A stretch of 54,262 nt of DNA from Lachnospiraceae bacterium (GTDB taxonomy: Bacteria > Bacillota > Clostridia > Lachnospirales > Lachnospiraceae): NCBI GenBank assembly GCA_021771755.1, contig JAETOL010000023.1, forward strand, positions 1 to 54,262. The letters run 5' to 3'. The notes under the pieces are model-generated. The model searched no databases and had not been told where the DNA came from. It worked only from the letters and a program-made list of their open reading frames with translations. This document shows positions 15,881 to 24,800 of the stretch, piece by piece; within the stretch, counting starts at the first letter, position 1; each line of letters begins with the position of its first letter. The position numbers and the translations under genes were made by a program.

Positions 15881-15940
15881 GGCATCCACATGGATGCCTA
15901 TCTTTTTCTATCAGACGGAAAGGTCATCCATGTGGATGCC
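15881..15940. repeat. 16-bp inverted repeat, each arm itself palindromic
   Basis: GGCATCCACATGGATG (15881-15896) has its exact complement at 15925-15940, around a 28-base loop. Each arm is also a palindrome (GGCATCCA-CA-TGGATGCC). It fills the 101-base gap between the DNA methyltransferase gene and the deoxyribosyltransferase-fold gene. On the minus strand it would make a strong hairpin just upstream of the ribosome site for the gene starting at 15864. A T-poor tail argues against a simple terminator; a dimeric regulator site or a nicking site is possible. Confidence 0.55.
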
Positions 15941-15965
15941 TGCAGCTCCTGCCCAGGTTTCATCA

Positions 15966-16784
15966 TCACGCATTTTGTCCGCTATCCTCCCCGGCGGCTG
16001 CATGCAAGGCAAACTGCACACGGTCAGTGCCGAGCTTATAATAAGCGTCCGTCACTTCAATGCCTACTGCCTCATATCCTTCTTCCACCGCAGCGAGGAT
16101 CGTTGTTCCTGCCCCGGCAAACGGATCCAGGATGCGGCCTCCCGGCTCACAGATCTGGATGACGTCTTTCATCAGCTGCAAAGGCTTCTCCGTCACATGA
16201 ATACGGTTCTGCGGATTCCCATATCGGAAAACACCGGGGAGGCATGACACTGGCCGGTTCACAGGCATCGGGCCATTACTTCCCCATACGATATATTCAG
16301 CCTGCTGACGAAAGCGCCCTTTCTGCGGACGGGAATTTCCCTTATCCCACACAGCAGTCCCTCTCCAGATCCAGCCTGCCCACTGCAAGGCATCGGTGAT
16401 GGACGGATACTGCCGCCAGTCGATAAACAGGCAGATGGGCGCACCTTTCTTGCAGGCTTTTCTCGCATCATACAGCCACTCTGCCATCCAATGGGTCCAG
16501 GAACGCTGGTCTTTGTTATCCCCGTCAAAATCGGGCAGGGCATTTTCTGCCCGCATACTGCTGTACTTCTGGTTGGTGGTACGGTTGCGCTCATTCTGCT
16601 TCGTACCACCGGAAGCATACGGCGGATCTGTGATCAGGGCATCGAAAATTCCCGGACGGAACGCCTGTACAAGCTGCAGCGTATCTCCATGCAGGATACG
16701 CCACCTGTCACCGCCGACAGACTCCACCGGGAATGTCCCTTCTTTCATCAGGTTATCAAGTTGCAGGTTATTCTCCATAGGCAT
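15966..16784 (-). CDS. DNA methyltransferase (amino-methylating, beta-type order)
   Basis: 272 residues; starts at 16787, 16784 or 16778 are all ATG with AAGGAAAGG close by. It probably transfers methyl from S-adenosylmethionine to adenine N6 or cytosine N4. Catalytic motif IV is DPPYASGG (about 54-61). The SAM-binding motif I 'LDPFAGAGTT' comes late, near 220, so the motif order is that of beta-type enzymes. 'HVTEKPLQLM' before motif I is typical. No restriction partner is visible, so it is a solitary methylase, probably protecting the element from host restriction. The metK gene 2.4 kb upstream could supply its cofactor. Confidence 0.9.
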   Translation of the reverse strand: MPMENNLQLDNLMKEGTFPVESVGGDRWRILHGDTLQLVQAFRPGIFDALITDPPYASGGTKQNERNRTTNQKYSSMRAENALPDFDGDNKDQRSWTHWMAEWLYDARKACKKGAPICLFIDWRQYPSITDALQWAGWIWRGTAVWDKGNSRPQKGRFRQQAEYIVWGSNGPMPVNRPVSCLPGVFRYGNPQNRIHVTEKPLQLMKDVIQICEPGGRILDPFAGAGTTILAAVEEGYEAVGIEVTDAYYKLGTDRVQFALHAAAGEDSGQNA

Positions 16785-16795
16785 CATCCTTTCCT

Positions 16796-17395
16796 TTATC
16801 GTTCTCTATCTTCTCTTTTATTTTTTCCCTTCCGGTATTCCTCTGGCGGCTCCAGTTTCCGCTGTTTTACCAGCACTTCCCGTTTCCCATCCTCCAGAAT
16901 GAACATATCTTCCGTGCGGTTTAAGTAATGTTCTCCCTCAAAGATATTGTCACTGACAACAAACCAGCCGCAGACGGTCCCGTAAACATTGCTCTTTCCC
17001 CCAATCAGCGGAGACAGGCCATTGTCTGACTGCTGGACTACCGCATTTCCGGCGAGCCTTGCATCCTCCTTCAATTCGCCACTGAAAAAGCTACTGTTCC
17101 CCTCTGCCATTGCCCGCTCAAACATTCTGGCATCGCCCCCTACCAATGCGCTCCCCCGTGCCACGGCACCATCAAACATCCTTCCGTCATCTGCAACCGC
17201 AGCTTCTTCACAGCAGACCGCCTGATCATAAATCCAGCAGGTTCCCTCCTGGGACAGATTATCTTCTGTCTGAACATATCCTCCCAGCATTCCAGGACTG
17301 ACCTGTTCATTTACCTGGCATATAGCACGGATACGGTGCAGCCATGGGTACTTCGGATGCGCAGCCTCTGTAATTTCATATTTCTTCTGACTCAT
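16796..17395 (-). CDS. Beta-helix (hexapeptide-like repeat) mobile-element protein
   Basis: 199 residues. The N-terminal 'PWLHRIRAICQVNEQVSPGMLGGY' followed by 'NLSQEGTCWIYDQAVC' is the standard opening of a phage/element family in which short repeats (xxVxDxAxV, here AAVADDGRMF, ALVGGDARMF, AGNAVV) build a left-handed beta-helix. The C-terminus is charged. Function is unknown; such proteins may be structural or bind nucleic acid. The start ATG overlaps the stop of the next upstream gene by 4 bases, showing one operon with the methylase downstream. Confidence 0.72.
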   Translation of the reverse strand: MSQKKYEITEAAHPKYPWLHRIRAICQVNEQVSPGMLGGYVQTEDNLSQEGTCWIYDQAVCCEEAAVADDGRMFDGAVARGSALVGGDARMFERAMAEGNSSFFSGELKEDARLAGNAVVQQSDNGLSPLIGGKSNVYGTVCGWFVVSDNIFEGEHYLNRTEDMFILEDGKREVLVKQRKLEPPEEYRKGKNKREDRER

Positions 17396-18204
17396 CGGCT
17401 GGTTCCTCCTTTCTCCAGTTTCTTATGCGGCTTTTCCTTCTCCTGTCTCGGCACACTCAATTCCGTTTCCACATATTCGCTGATAATCCCAAGAGCCTGA
17501 TAATAGTTGCCGCAACTTTGCACTCTCTGGAACATCTCATCTGCTTCTTTGCTCTGCCCGTTCCTCACAAGCAGCCTTCTTGCATCTCCCATAATGGAAA
17601 AAATATTGCCATCATGCCCAAGCAGTTTCATTTTCGGCCGGCGCACCGCTTTTTCCCCCTTGCCTTCCTGTTTTTGGATTTCCATCTCCGATGCCTGCCG
17701 GAAACGGAAATTTTTGTTGCACTGCCAGAAATGAACATTTATATTCCCGCCATCCACACGAATGTCTCTCTGTTCAAATCCTTCTCCCCACCCGTCACTG
17801 TACTGGCCGGTAATGTATTCACACAGTTTCGTCAGCTCATGGGACTCCAGATAATCATTTAACCGGAGTGTCGTACAACCATACAAAACATGGTCTACTT
17901 CTTTTACAGACACTAAAGCACTTTCCACCTTTTCTTTTATGTCCGGGCTACCGCCAAAATACTGCATCAGATTGCAGGGTTTTCCATCCACGCTGCCAAA
18001 TGTATTTTCTTCATCCACCATTTTCTGAATGGCATCCTTGTACTGCACAAGATCGGTTCCATCCAATGGCATTCTGCCAGAATCCTGATCCCACACGCCA
18101 TCATCTTCCTCCAGATTGTCCCAATCACTTTCATCCGGAATAAATTCTGCTGTCAAAGGTGTCAGCAGTTCTATCTGCATGTTTTCTTCCTGTTCCACCA
18201 GCAT
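17392..18204 (-). CDS. Conserved element protein of the DNA-processing operon
   Basis: 270 residues from ATG at 18204 (AGAGG upstream; the upstream gene stops 4 bases before). Acidic, soluble. Three parts: residues 45-145 have gyrase-inhibitor-like features ('LVQYKDAIQKMVDEEN', 'RLNDYLESHELTKLCEYI'); residues 145-165 have 'GWGEGFEQRDI ... INVHFWQCNKNF'; and the C-terminus 'MKLLGHDGNIFSIMGDARRL' is a block frequent in Firmicute conjugative elements. No catalytic motif is evident. Lies between the TOPRIM gene and the beta-helix gene with 4-base spacing on both sides. Confidence 0.62.
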   Translation of the reverse strand: MLVEQEENMQIELLTPLTAEFIPDESDWDNLEEDDGVWDQDSGRMPLDGTDLVQYKDAIQKMVDEENTFGSVDGKPCNLMQYFGGSPDIKEKVESALVSVKEVDHVLYGCTTLRLNDYLESHELTKLCEYITGQYSDGWGEGFEQRDIRVDGGNINVHFWQCNKNFRFRQASEMEIQKQEGKGEKAVRRPKMKLLGHDGNIFSIMGDARRLLVRNGQSKEADEMFQRVQSCGNYYQALGIISEYVETELSVPRQEKEKPHKKLEKGGTSR

Positions 18205-18207
18205 CAC

Positions 18208-19173
18208 CTACCTCTCCGGTGCTGTACGCACCTTTTTCTTTTCTTCCTTTTTCATCTTCGCCAGATCCGCATAGTCCGCCCCTTCGATCTGTGGCAGGTT
18301 CTCTATGATCTGATAGGCAGCTCCGTAGGCTTTTTTTAGATTGGCACATGCCCATCGCCCTGCAAAATCATTATCCGTACAGATCTCGATTTCTTCAATC
18401 TCCGGGTGCTTTGATAGAAAATACTCCAACGCAGGCGGATTCTTCATCTCCCGGTACACTTCCCCTTCTTTTGGCGCACTGATCCCGCCAAGCTCCAGAC
18501 GGTATTTATCCAGACTGCCGCCCTCCAGCGTCAGATGGGCCAGTGCGTCAATGCAGGCTTCATAAACCGCTACCCGCTTGGAATCCTTTTGGGGAGGCAC
18601 ACAAAACGCATACGCCTTTTCACTTCCTGCCTGCTCGATCTTAAAGGATTTTTTCCCATTATCATAAATCCCTCGAAGAAAAGCATACCGGGCTTTCCCG
18701 TTTTCATCCCGTCCAACGAACACAGCGTTATGATATGGTCTGCTCTCATAGAGGATTCCCAATCTCAGGCAGTACCGGATGGCGGCCTCGCTGATGCCTC
18801 TCCCGGACAGATATTGCAGGATCCTGCGGTTGTTCATGTTCTTCTCAGGCAGCACAAACGATTTCCTTTCTGGTGCCGGAACCTCCTGCGGGATATAGAT
18901 AAAATTTCCTTCCTGCAGCAGACTGACCGCTTCCATAAAACTACACCCATCTACCTGTGTCAGAAAACGCAGGGCACTGATGCCACCGATATCCCTCGAT
19001 TTCCAGTGCCATTTGCTGGTTACTTCGTTAATCTTGAAACTGTCATGATCCGTCAGTTCCCATTCATTGACTGTTCTGGTTTTCTTAAGACGGTAAGGCT
19101 GGTTCTCCCTCAGATACTCATACGCCCGGATCTTTTTCAGTTCCTGGATCTGTTCTTCACTGACCCATGGCAT
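18208..19173 (-). CDS. DUF3991 and TOPRIM domain protein (primase-like)
   Basis: 321 residues. The N-terminal part (about 1-110) matches DUF3991 ('RIRAYEYLRENQPYRLKKT' type, 'SKWHWKSRDIGGISALRFLT'). A TOPRIM domain follows at about 205-300, with the acidic Glu in VAVYEACIDAL and the Asp pair in EIEICTDNDFAGR. TOPRIM folds are found in primases, topoisomerases and nucleases. In this class of conjugative elements the protein is thought to help replicate or convert transferred single-stranded DNA. It overlaps the end of metK by one base, so translation of the two is coupled. No zinc finger is visible. Confidence 0.85.
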   Translation of the reverse strand: MPWVSEEQIQELKKIRAYEYLRENQPYRLKKTRTVNEWELTDHDSFKINEVTSKWHWKSRDIGGISALRFLTQVDGCSFMEAVSLLQEGNFIYIPQEVPAPERKSFVLPEKNMNNRRILQYLSGRGISEAAIRYCLRLGILYESRPYHNAVFVGRDENGKARYAFLRGIYDNGKKSFKIEQAGSEKAYAFCVPPQKDSKRVAVYEACIDALAHLTLEGGSLDKYRLELGGISAPKEGEVYREMKNPPALEYFLSKHPEIEEIEICTDNDFAGRWACANLKKAYGAAYQIIENLPQIEGADYADLAKMKKEEKKKVRTAPER

Positions 19174-20333
19174 TACATGACGGTATTCCGCAGTGCTTCC
19201 ACCTTATCTGTCCGCTCCCACGGAAATTCCTTTCTTCCAAAATGCCCATATACCGCAGTCTGTTTAAAGATCGGCCGCTTTAAACGCAGCGTATCCATGA
19301 TCTGGTTCGGTGTCAGGGCGAACACCAATGGGATCGCCGCCGCAAGACAGTCATCCGCACAGATTTTTCCCGTTCCAAAGGTATCCACCTGCACCATGAC
19401 CGGCTGTGCCACGCCGATAGCGTAAGCAAGGGACACCTGGCATCGGCTGGCAAGGCCGGCGGCTACCATGTTCTTGGCAATATGCCTGGCCATATATGCG
19501 CCGGAGCGGTCTACTTTCGAACAGTCTTTTCCAGAGAAAGCCCCGCCGCCATGCGGAACAATACTTCCATAAGTATCCACCATCAGTTTCCGTCCGGTAA
19601 GGCCGGTATCCGCATCCAGCCCGCCGCAGACAAATCTCCCTGACGGATTGATGTAAACAGCCGTATCCTCATCCGCAGGAAGCAGGCGCAGAGCTGGAGC
19701 CAGCACTTTGTTCCTGATCTCCTGCTCCAGCTTCTTCAGGTTCTTATCCTTTGTATGCTGGCAGGACACGACCACGCTGTCCAGACGGACTGGCCTGCCA
19801 TCCTCATATTCCACTGTTACCTGCGCCTTTCCATCCGGCAGGATCCCCTCAATAAAATGGCTCCGCCTGCTGGCAGCCAGTTCCCGGACAATCCGGTTCG
19901 CCAGTACCACGGGCATCGGCAGAAACTGCGGCGTCTCGTCACAGGCATAGCCGATCATCACCCCCTGGTCCCCGGCGCCATTCTCCCATCCCGGCTGGTT
20001 AGGCGGAAAGCCGCAGCGTTTCTCCCTCGAACACTCCACGGCTCTTGCAATATCCGGACTCTGCTGGTGGATCAGCGCATCCATCTGGATGTTATCCGCA
20101 CAGTATCCTACATCCGAAAGCACCTTTTTCATAATCCCAAACACATACGGTTCATGGGTACTGGTAATCTCTCCGGCTGCCAGGATCATCCCTTTGGTTG
20201 CCAGCACTTCACAGGCTACCCTTGATTCCGGATCAAACTTCAAACACTCATCCAGAATGCTGTCTGCGATCAGGTCGCACAGTTTATCCGGATGCCCTTC
20301 CGTGACAGATTCTGCTGTATATAATCGTTTCAT
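19173..20333 (-). CDS. metK: S-adenosylmethionine synthetase carried on the element
   Basis: 386 residues, full length for MetK (normally 380-400). Makes S-adenosylmethionine from ATP and methionine in the cytoplasm. Start ATG at 20333; the longer frame upstream runs through a terminator and is not used. Motifs: 'GHPDKLCDLIADSILDECL' at the N-terminus, the ATP-binding loop 'GAGDQGVMIGYA', and the P-loop-like 'GGGAFSGKDCSKVDRSGAY'; catalytic His, Lys and Asp are present. Coupled to the TOPRIM gene by a 1-base overlap and preceded by a terminator, so it opens a transcription unit that also contains a DNA methylase. Most bacteria have one chromosomal metK, so this is probably a second, mobile copy. 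No SAM riboswitch seen upstream. Confidence 0.95.
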   Translation of the reverse strand: MKRLYTAESVTEGHPDKLCDLIADSILDECLKFDPESRVACEVLATKGMILAAGEITSTHEPYVFGIMKKVLSDVGYCADNIQMDALIHQQSPDIARAVECSREKRCGFPPNQPGWENGAGDQGVMIGYACDETPQFLPMPVVLANRIVRELAASRRSHFIEGILPDGKAQVTVEYEDGRPVRLDSVVVSCQHTKDKNLKKLEQEIRNKVLAPALRLLPADEDTAVYINPSGRFVCGGLDADTGLTGRKLMVDTYGSIVPHGGGAFSGKDCSKVDRSGAYMARHIAKNMVAAGLASRCQVSLAYAIGVAQPVMVQVDTFGTGKICADDCLAAAIPLVFALTPNQIMDTLRLKRPIFKQTAVYGHFGRKEFPWERTDKVEALRNTVM

Positions 20334-20353
20334 AATCAAATCCCAACCTTTCT

Positions 20354-20400
20354 TTTTATAAAAGGCGGGATACATCCTGATCCCGGACATATCCCGCCTT
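20354..20400 (-). terminator. Terminator after the sortase gene
   Basis: Arms AAGGCGGGATA (20362-20372) and TATCCCGCCTT (20390-20400) form an 11-bp stem. On the minus strand it ends in TTTTATAAAAAG (20361 downward). It separates the sortase unit from metK. On the plus strand a T-rich stretch also follows, so it might work both ways. It lies close to the metK start (20333), leaving a leader of about 25 bases. Confidence 0.7.
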
Positions 20401-20483
20401 ATTGACATTTTTATTTCTTATTTTCTTTATTTTTATCCATCAAGCACAGGACTACATCTCCCATAGAGAGATTCCTGCAGATG

Positions 20484-21308
20484 TTAAGAACCGGGTTCCC
20501 GAACAGCCACTACGATGTTCCTGGCACCGTTCCATTCATACGAACACGTTACCAGAGTAAGCACCTGTTTCACGTCATCCGCCGCAGGATTTTTCCCATT
20601 GTCGAACAGTTCCAGGGCTTTCGCCTGCGCAATATAGGAAAAAAGCCCGTCCGGTTCCTGAAAAGAAACCTGCTGGAATGGAAACATAGAGACATCTGCT
20701 TTCAAAACTGCCACGACAGTATAGACAGATACGCCATCCATAGTCTGGAAAAGAACAGCCGGGTGTTCCTTGCAGTAGTCGTAAGACGCATATCTGTCAA
20801 GGTTCCCGAACATTACACCGCTGTTCATGTTATGCCCGTATATGACAAGGTTCTCCCCCTCCCGGACATCGCAGTTCCATTGCAGAAACAGGCTCCCATT
20901 GATATCTGATCCGCCCTTATAATTCCGGCTCATATAATATTCCGGCTCATTCGCACTGCCCTGGAGGACAGGGTAATCGATGCCTGTGTCCGGGATTGCG
21001 AGCCACCCTTTCACATCCGGGTATTGTTCCTGTAAGGCTGCGAGATCCACGAGGGGCGGCACAGTGCTTTTTTCCCCAGCTGGTTGCCCTTCCCCAGAGG
21101 TTTCCTCTGGAAGACGTTCTCCCGGAAAATCATCCTTCAGTGTCTCTGCCAGTTCCCGGTTTTCTTCCGGCACAGCTACCATGTGATAATACAGGATCCC
21201 CGCACTGGTACAAAAAACCAGAAGCAGGAGCAGCTGCAACATCCAGCGGATGAAAGCATGATATCTGCATGGATCACCGTTCCCATCCTTTTTTCCTGCT
21301 TTTTGCAT
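20484..21308 (-). CDS. srtB: Class B sortase
   Basis: Membrane-bound transpeptidase that anchors surface proteins to the cell wall or joins pilin subunits. 274 residues: an N-terminal membrane helix at about 22-45 (MLQLLLLLVFCTSAGILYY), a Glu/Pro linker, then the sortase domain. Catalytic His in VIYGHNM, catalytic Cys in LVTCSYEW, and Arg in NIVVAVRE. The spacing and extra helices fit class B. The natural substrate is very likely the giant Cna-B protein encoded just upstream, which ends in VPKTG. Its start overlaps the cyclotransferase-like gene by 35 bases, so the two are co-translated. Confidence 0.92.
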   Translation of the reverse strand: MQKAGKKDGNGDPCRYHAFIRWMLQLLLLLVFCTSAGILYYHMVAVPEENRELAETLKDDFPGERLPEETSGEGQPAGEKSTVPPLVDLAALQEQYPDVKGWLAIPDTGIDYPVLQGSANEPEYYMSRNYKGGSDINGSLFLQWNCDVREGENLVIYGHNMNSGVMFGNLDRYASYDYCKEHPAVLFQTMDGVSVYTVVAVLKADVSMFPFQQVSFQEPDGLFSYIAQAKALELFDNGKNPAADDVKQVLTLVTCSYEWNGARNIVVAVREPGS

Positions 21309-21771
21309 TCCTGGCTTTCACTTCCTTTTCTGTCTGGCATACGGCATCCATGATCGGCTCCGTTGGGATCCCATTCTGTTTGCACCCCTCTATGATCCCA
21401 TGCAGATAAAAATCCGATGGCCGGGCCGGGTAGTCTTTATGGGGCGCATTCAGGACATACACCATGCACTGATAGGCAGTTCCATCTTCTGCCCTGACAT
21501 GGATGGTTTTCTTCCCATACAGGTATGGATATCCTTCATATCGGTTCAGGCTCTTTTCACACGCCCCGGTGATCCTCCATAAAACGCCATCCACATGGCT
21601 CCCCTTTTTAGGCAAGATTGTTGCCACGCCGCTTTCAGGATTCTGGCTGCAGAAAGCAAGGCGGTAATCATCCAGCCGGACATTTCCCACTACCTCTGCG
21701 GCCGGACACCTAAAGTCCATCTGATCCAGGTTCATATTGCTGCCATAGGCAAAATACAGTGTCTCTGCCAA
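21274..21771 (-). CDS. Gamma-glutamylcyclotransferase-like (AIG2/GGCT) protein
   Basis: 165 residues from TTG at 21771, with AAGGTG about 8 bases upstream; an ATG at 21855 would read through a terminator hairpin. The fold signature YFAYGSNM is at the N-terminus, and the likely catalytic Glu is in NRYEGYPYLYG. Enzymes of this fold release 5-oxoproline from gamma-glutamyl compounds. Published comparative genomics of amidoligases (Iyer and colleagues, 2009) describes amidoligase and GGCT-fold genes as neighbours; here the amidoligase is 5.4 kb away across the adhesin gene. A joint role in making or trimming amide-linked modifications is inferred. Confidence 0.85.
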   Translation of the reverse strand: MAETLYFAYGSNMNLDQMDFRCPAAEVVGNVRLDDYRLAFCSQNPESGVATILPKKGSHVDGVLWRITGACEKSLNRYEGYPYLYGKKTIHVRAEDGTAYQCMVYVLNAPHKDYPARPSDFYLHGIIEGCKQNGIPTEPIMDAVCQTEKEVKARNAKSRKKGWER

Positions 21772-21798
21772 TCTGCCACCTTCTTTCTGATTTTGGTT

Positions 21799-21833
21799 TA
21801 AAATATAGGAGCCCGCATCATGGCAGGCTCCCA
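21799..21833 (-). terminator. Terminator after the adhesin gene
   Basis: GGAGCC (21808-21813) pairs with GGCTCC (21826-21831), loop of 12 bases, and the minus-strand tail reads TATATTTTAAA. It lies 17 bases beyond the adhesin stop codon and before the cyclotransferase ribosome site. The tail is only moderately T-rich, so partial read-through into the cyclotransferase and sortase genes is likely. Confidence 0.65.
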
Positions 21834-21847
21834 TCGGTTTATGGCTG

Positions 21848-24800
21848 TTAACCATTTTTACGCTTCTTCTTTCTTCTGCTTACCGCAAATCCGGCTAATC
21901 CGGCTGCGGACAAAAGCATCAGGATGACCGGGATCCAGAGGTTCGTCTCATCCCCTGTTTTCGGCACATCGGTCGGTTTTGCCTCATCCTTCATGATAAC
22001 TTTCTGGATTTCAGCGGTATCTTTCACTTCAAAGGTAATATCCTCGGCTACCAGATAACCGTCCGGGGCCTGTTCCTCGCGCAGTGTGTATGTGCCGATT
22101 GGCAGTTTTTCAATATAATGCGGCTTATCGGAAGATACCCAGCTCTCCACTACCTTGCCTTCACTGTCGAGGATCGTCAGTTTCGCCCCCGGTAGTTCTT
22201 TCTTTCCGGTGATATCCGTCTTGTTGATCTCTACTTTGGTTACATCGTCCTCCATCTTGACTTTCTGGATCTCCACGGTATCCTCAATGGTAAATTCAAC
22301 ACGTTCTGCTGTCACATATCCATCCGCAGGTTTCGTTTCGACCAGCGTGTAAGTCTTGCCGACTGCCAGTTCTTTGATCACATGGGGTTCTTTTTCAGAC
22401 ACCCATTCATCCACGATTTTACCGGATTCGTCAACTACCTGAAGCTTTGCCCCCGGCAGTTCCTCCCCAGTTGTTAAATCCGATTTTGTGACCTCCACAG
22501 TGGTCGGCTCATCCTCAAAAGTAAATGCATAGGAAACTTCCGCAGTATCCCCGCCCTGATATTCAAACGTGAATTCTTTTACCTCATCTGTCGTTGCGAA
22601 ACCAGCAGGGGCATAGAACTCTTTCACATAATATTTTCCGTCCACCGGGAGATCTGGCACAAAGGTAATCTTCCCTTCTGCATCCGTAGACTTCAGTTCA
22701 ATGACTGTATCTGCTTCGATCAGGACTTTTCCCGATGCAGACAGGATATCTTCTTTCGTGTAAAGTCCGAAGATTGCTCCCTCCAGTACACGGTCGCTGT
22801 CCTTTTCTTTCTTTAATACGGACACGACCGCCCTCTGTCTGCTGTTCTGCCAGTCCTCATCATATACCACGACCGGAGTATCCTGGTCACGGTAAGTAAG
22901 GTCCACATATCTCGGTTCCCCATCCAGCACGTAGCCATAGGCTGTGCCGACTTCAACCACATAGTATTTGCCGACAGGCAGGTTCTCCACTTTTGCGATA
23001 CCCATTTCATCGGTTGTTACCGTCTCGACCAGTTCATCCTTTTTATAATGATCTTCACTGACGCCATCGGCTGCTTTGATATCCTCGGCTGCATAGATTT
23101 CAAAAGTAACATCCGTCAGGTTCCCGGTAATATAGTTAAAGATATGCTCTACAACTCCCTTTACCTGACTGACTAATGTCACACTGTCAAGGAATTCTCC
23201 CTTTTTATTGACGATCAGCGTTGCCGTTGGCACCTCATCCTTCATCTCCACTTTCTGGATCTCGGCTGTATCTTCCACTGTAAAGGTGATATCCGTTGCT
23301 TTCAGGTAACCGAACGGTGCAAAGGATTCGCGCAGTGTATAGGTCTCTCCGGCCGTCAGACGCTTCATGACATGCGGCTCATCTTTTACGGATACCCAGC
23401 TGTCAACCGTATTTCCGTCTTTATCGATGACAGATAGGGATGCGCCGGAAAGTTCCACGCCTGTGGTGATATCCGATTTCGTGATCTCGACCGTTGTCGG
23501 CTCATTCTTCTTTACGGATTCCAGTTTCACGACCGGGATATCCTGTCCCTGATAGGAAGCGTCAAAGTTGAGGATCTCATTCGAAGATACAAATCCGGCC
23601 GGCGCTGCCAGTTCTTTCACATAATACTTTCCGAACGGCAGATCAAGCGTAAAGGCTGCCTGTCCTTTTTCATCACTGGTTACCGTTTCCAGAAGGGTGT
23701 CTGCTGTCACGAGGGTCTTGTCACCGGATACGATATCCTCTGCATTATAAAGGCCGAACTCGGCTCCCGCTACAACTGCTCCGTTTTCTGCGTCCTGCTT
23801 CTCTACCGTGATGCTGACTTTCTGCCTGTCATTGGTAAACTCTGCGGTTTCTGTAATGACCGGGGTGTCCTGCCCTTCATAGACAAACTCCACTTCCTTT
23901 GAAGAAGCATTCAGGACATAACCTTCTGGCGCAGTCACTTCTTCGATCCGGTATTTTCCAAGCGGCAGGTCCTCTATCACTGCCTTACCTTCCCCGTCTG
24001 TTGTCACGGTCGCTACCAGAGCACCGGAAGCATACTCCAGATTGCGGTTCCCGGATTCACCAGTCTGATGGTCTGCGGTGTAGATATCCTCTGCAGCATA
24101 TACCTTGAACACAGCGCCTGCAAGGTCTGCCGTCTCATAGTGGAAATCCTTATCAAATCCGGACAGCACTTCCCCATCCTTATGGATGACAAGTTCACCC
24201 TTTGCCGGATGGTTCTCATAGGCAACTTCGATGATGGCATCTTTGCTCACGCCATCCACCTGATATGCGGTATTGGAATCCACTTTAATTTCTACATAGC
24301 CTGTATTTAACGTATATCCGTCCGGGGCTGTCACTTCCTCGATCCGGTAATTTCCCGGCTGCAGGTTCTCCGGCAGGATCAGGTATCCTTCCTCATTGGT
24401 AAAATAGGATTTATGCACGGTGGTATGCGGATACGTTGTTACCTGTTCCACATATTTCCCGTTATCCAAATCGTAGACCTTAAATTCCGTATTAGGAACC
24501 AGCACAGGCTGTTTGGTTTCATCATCTTTCTTGATGATCTTTAGCTTCGCCTCGAACTCATCATCCAGCAGTACCCGCCATGTCTGCGGTTCGGTCTTAT
24601 TCTCCGATATCGTCACCATAAAATCATCCACCGGGGTGAAGTTATGCGGGGTTGTTGTCTCACGCACGACATAAGTCCCATAAGGGATCGGGATTGAGCA
24701 TGCGTATCCCTTTTTATCGGTAAACATTTCTGTTTTTCCATCTGCGGTCAGCACGACTGGCTCTGCGGATGCAAAATCATAGGAACCGTCCGCTTTGATT

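Noticed and set aside
20334-20483. Possible SAM riboswitch upstream of metK
   Set aside because: Only a single terminator hairpin is present and the leader is about 25 bases; no S-box core or multi-helix junction is visible.
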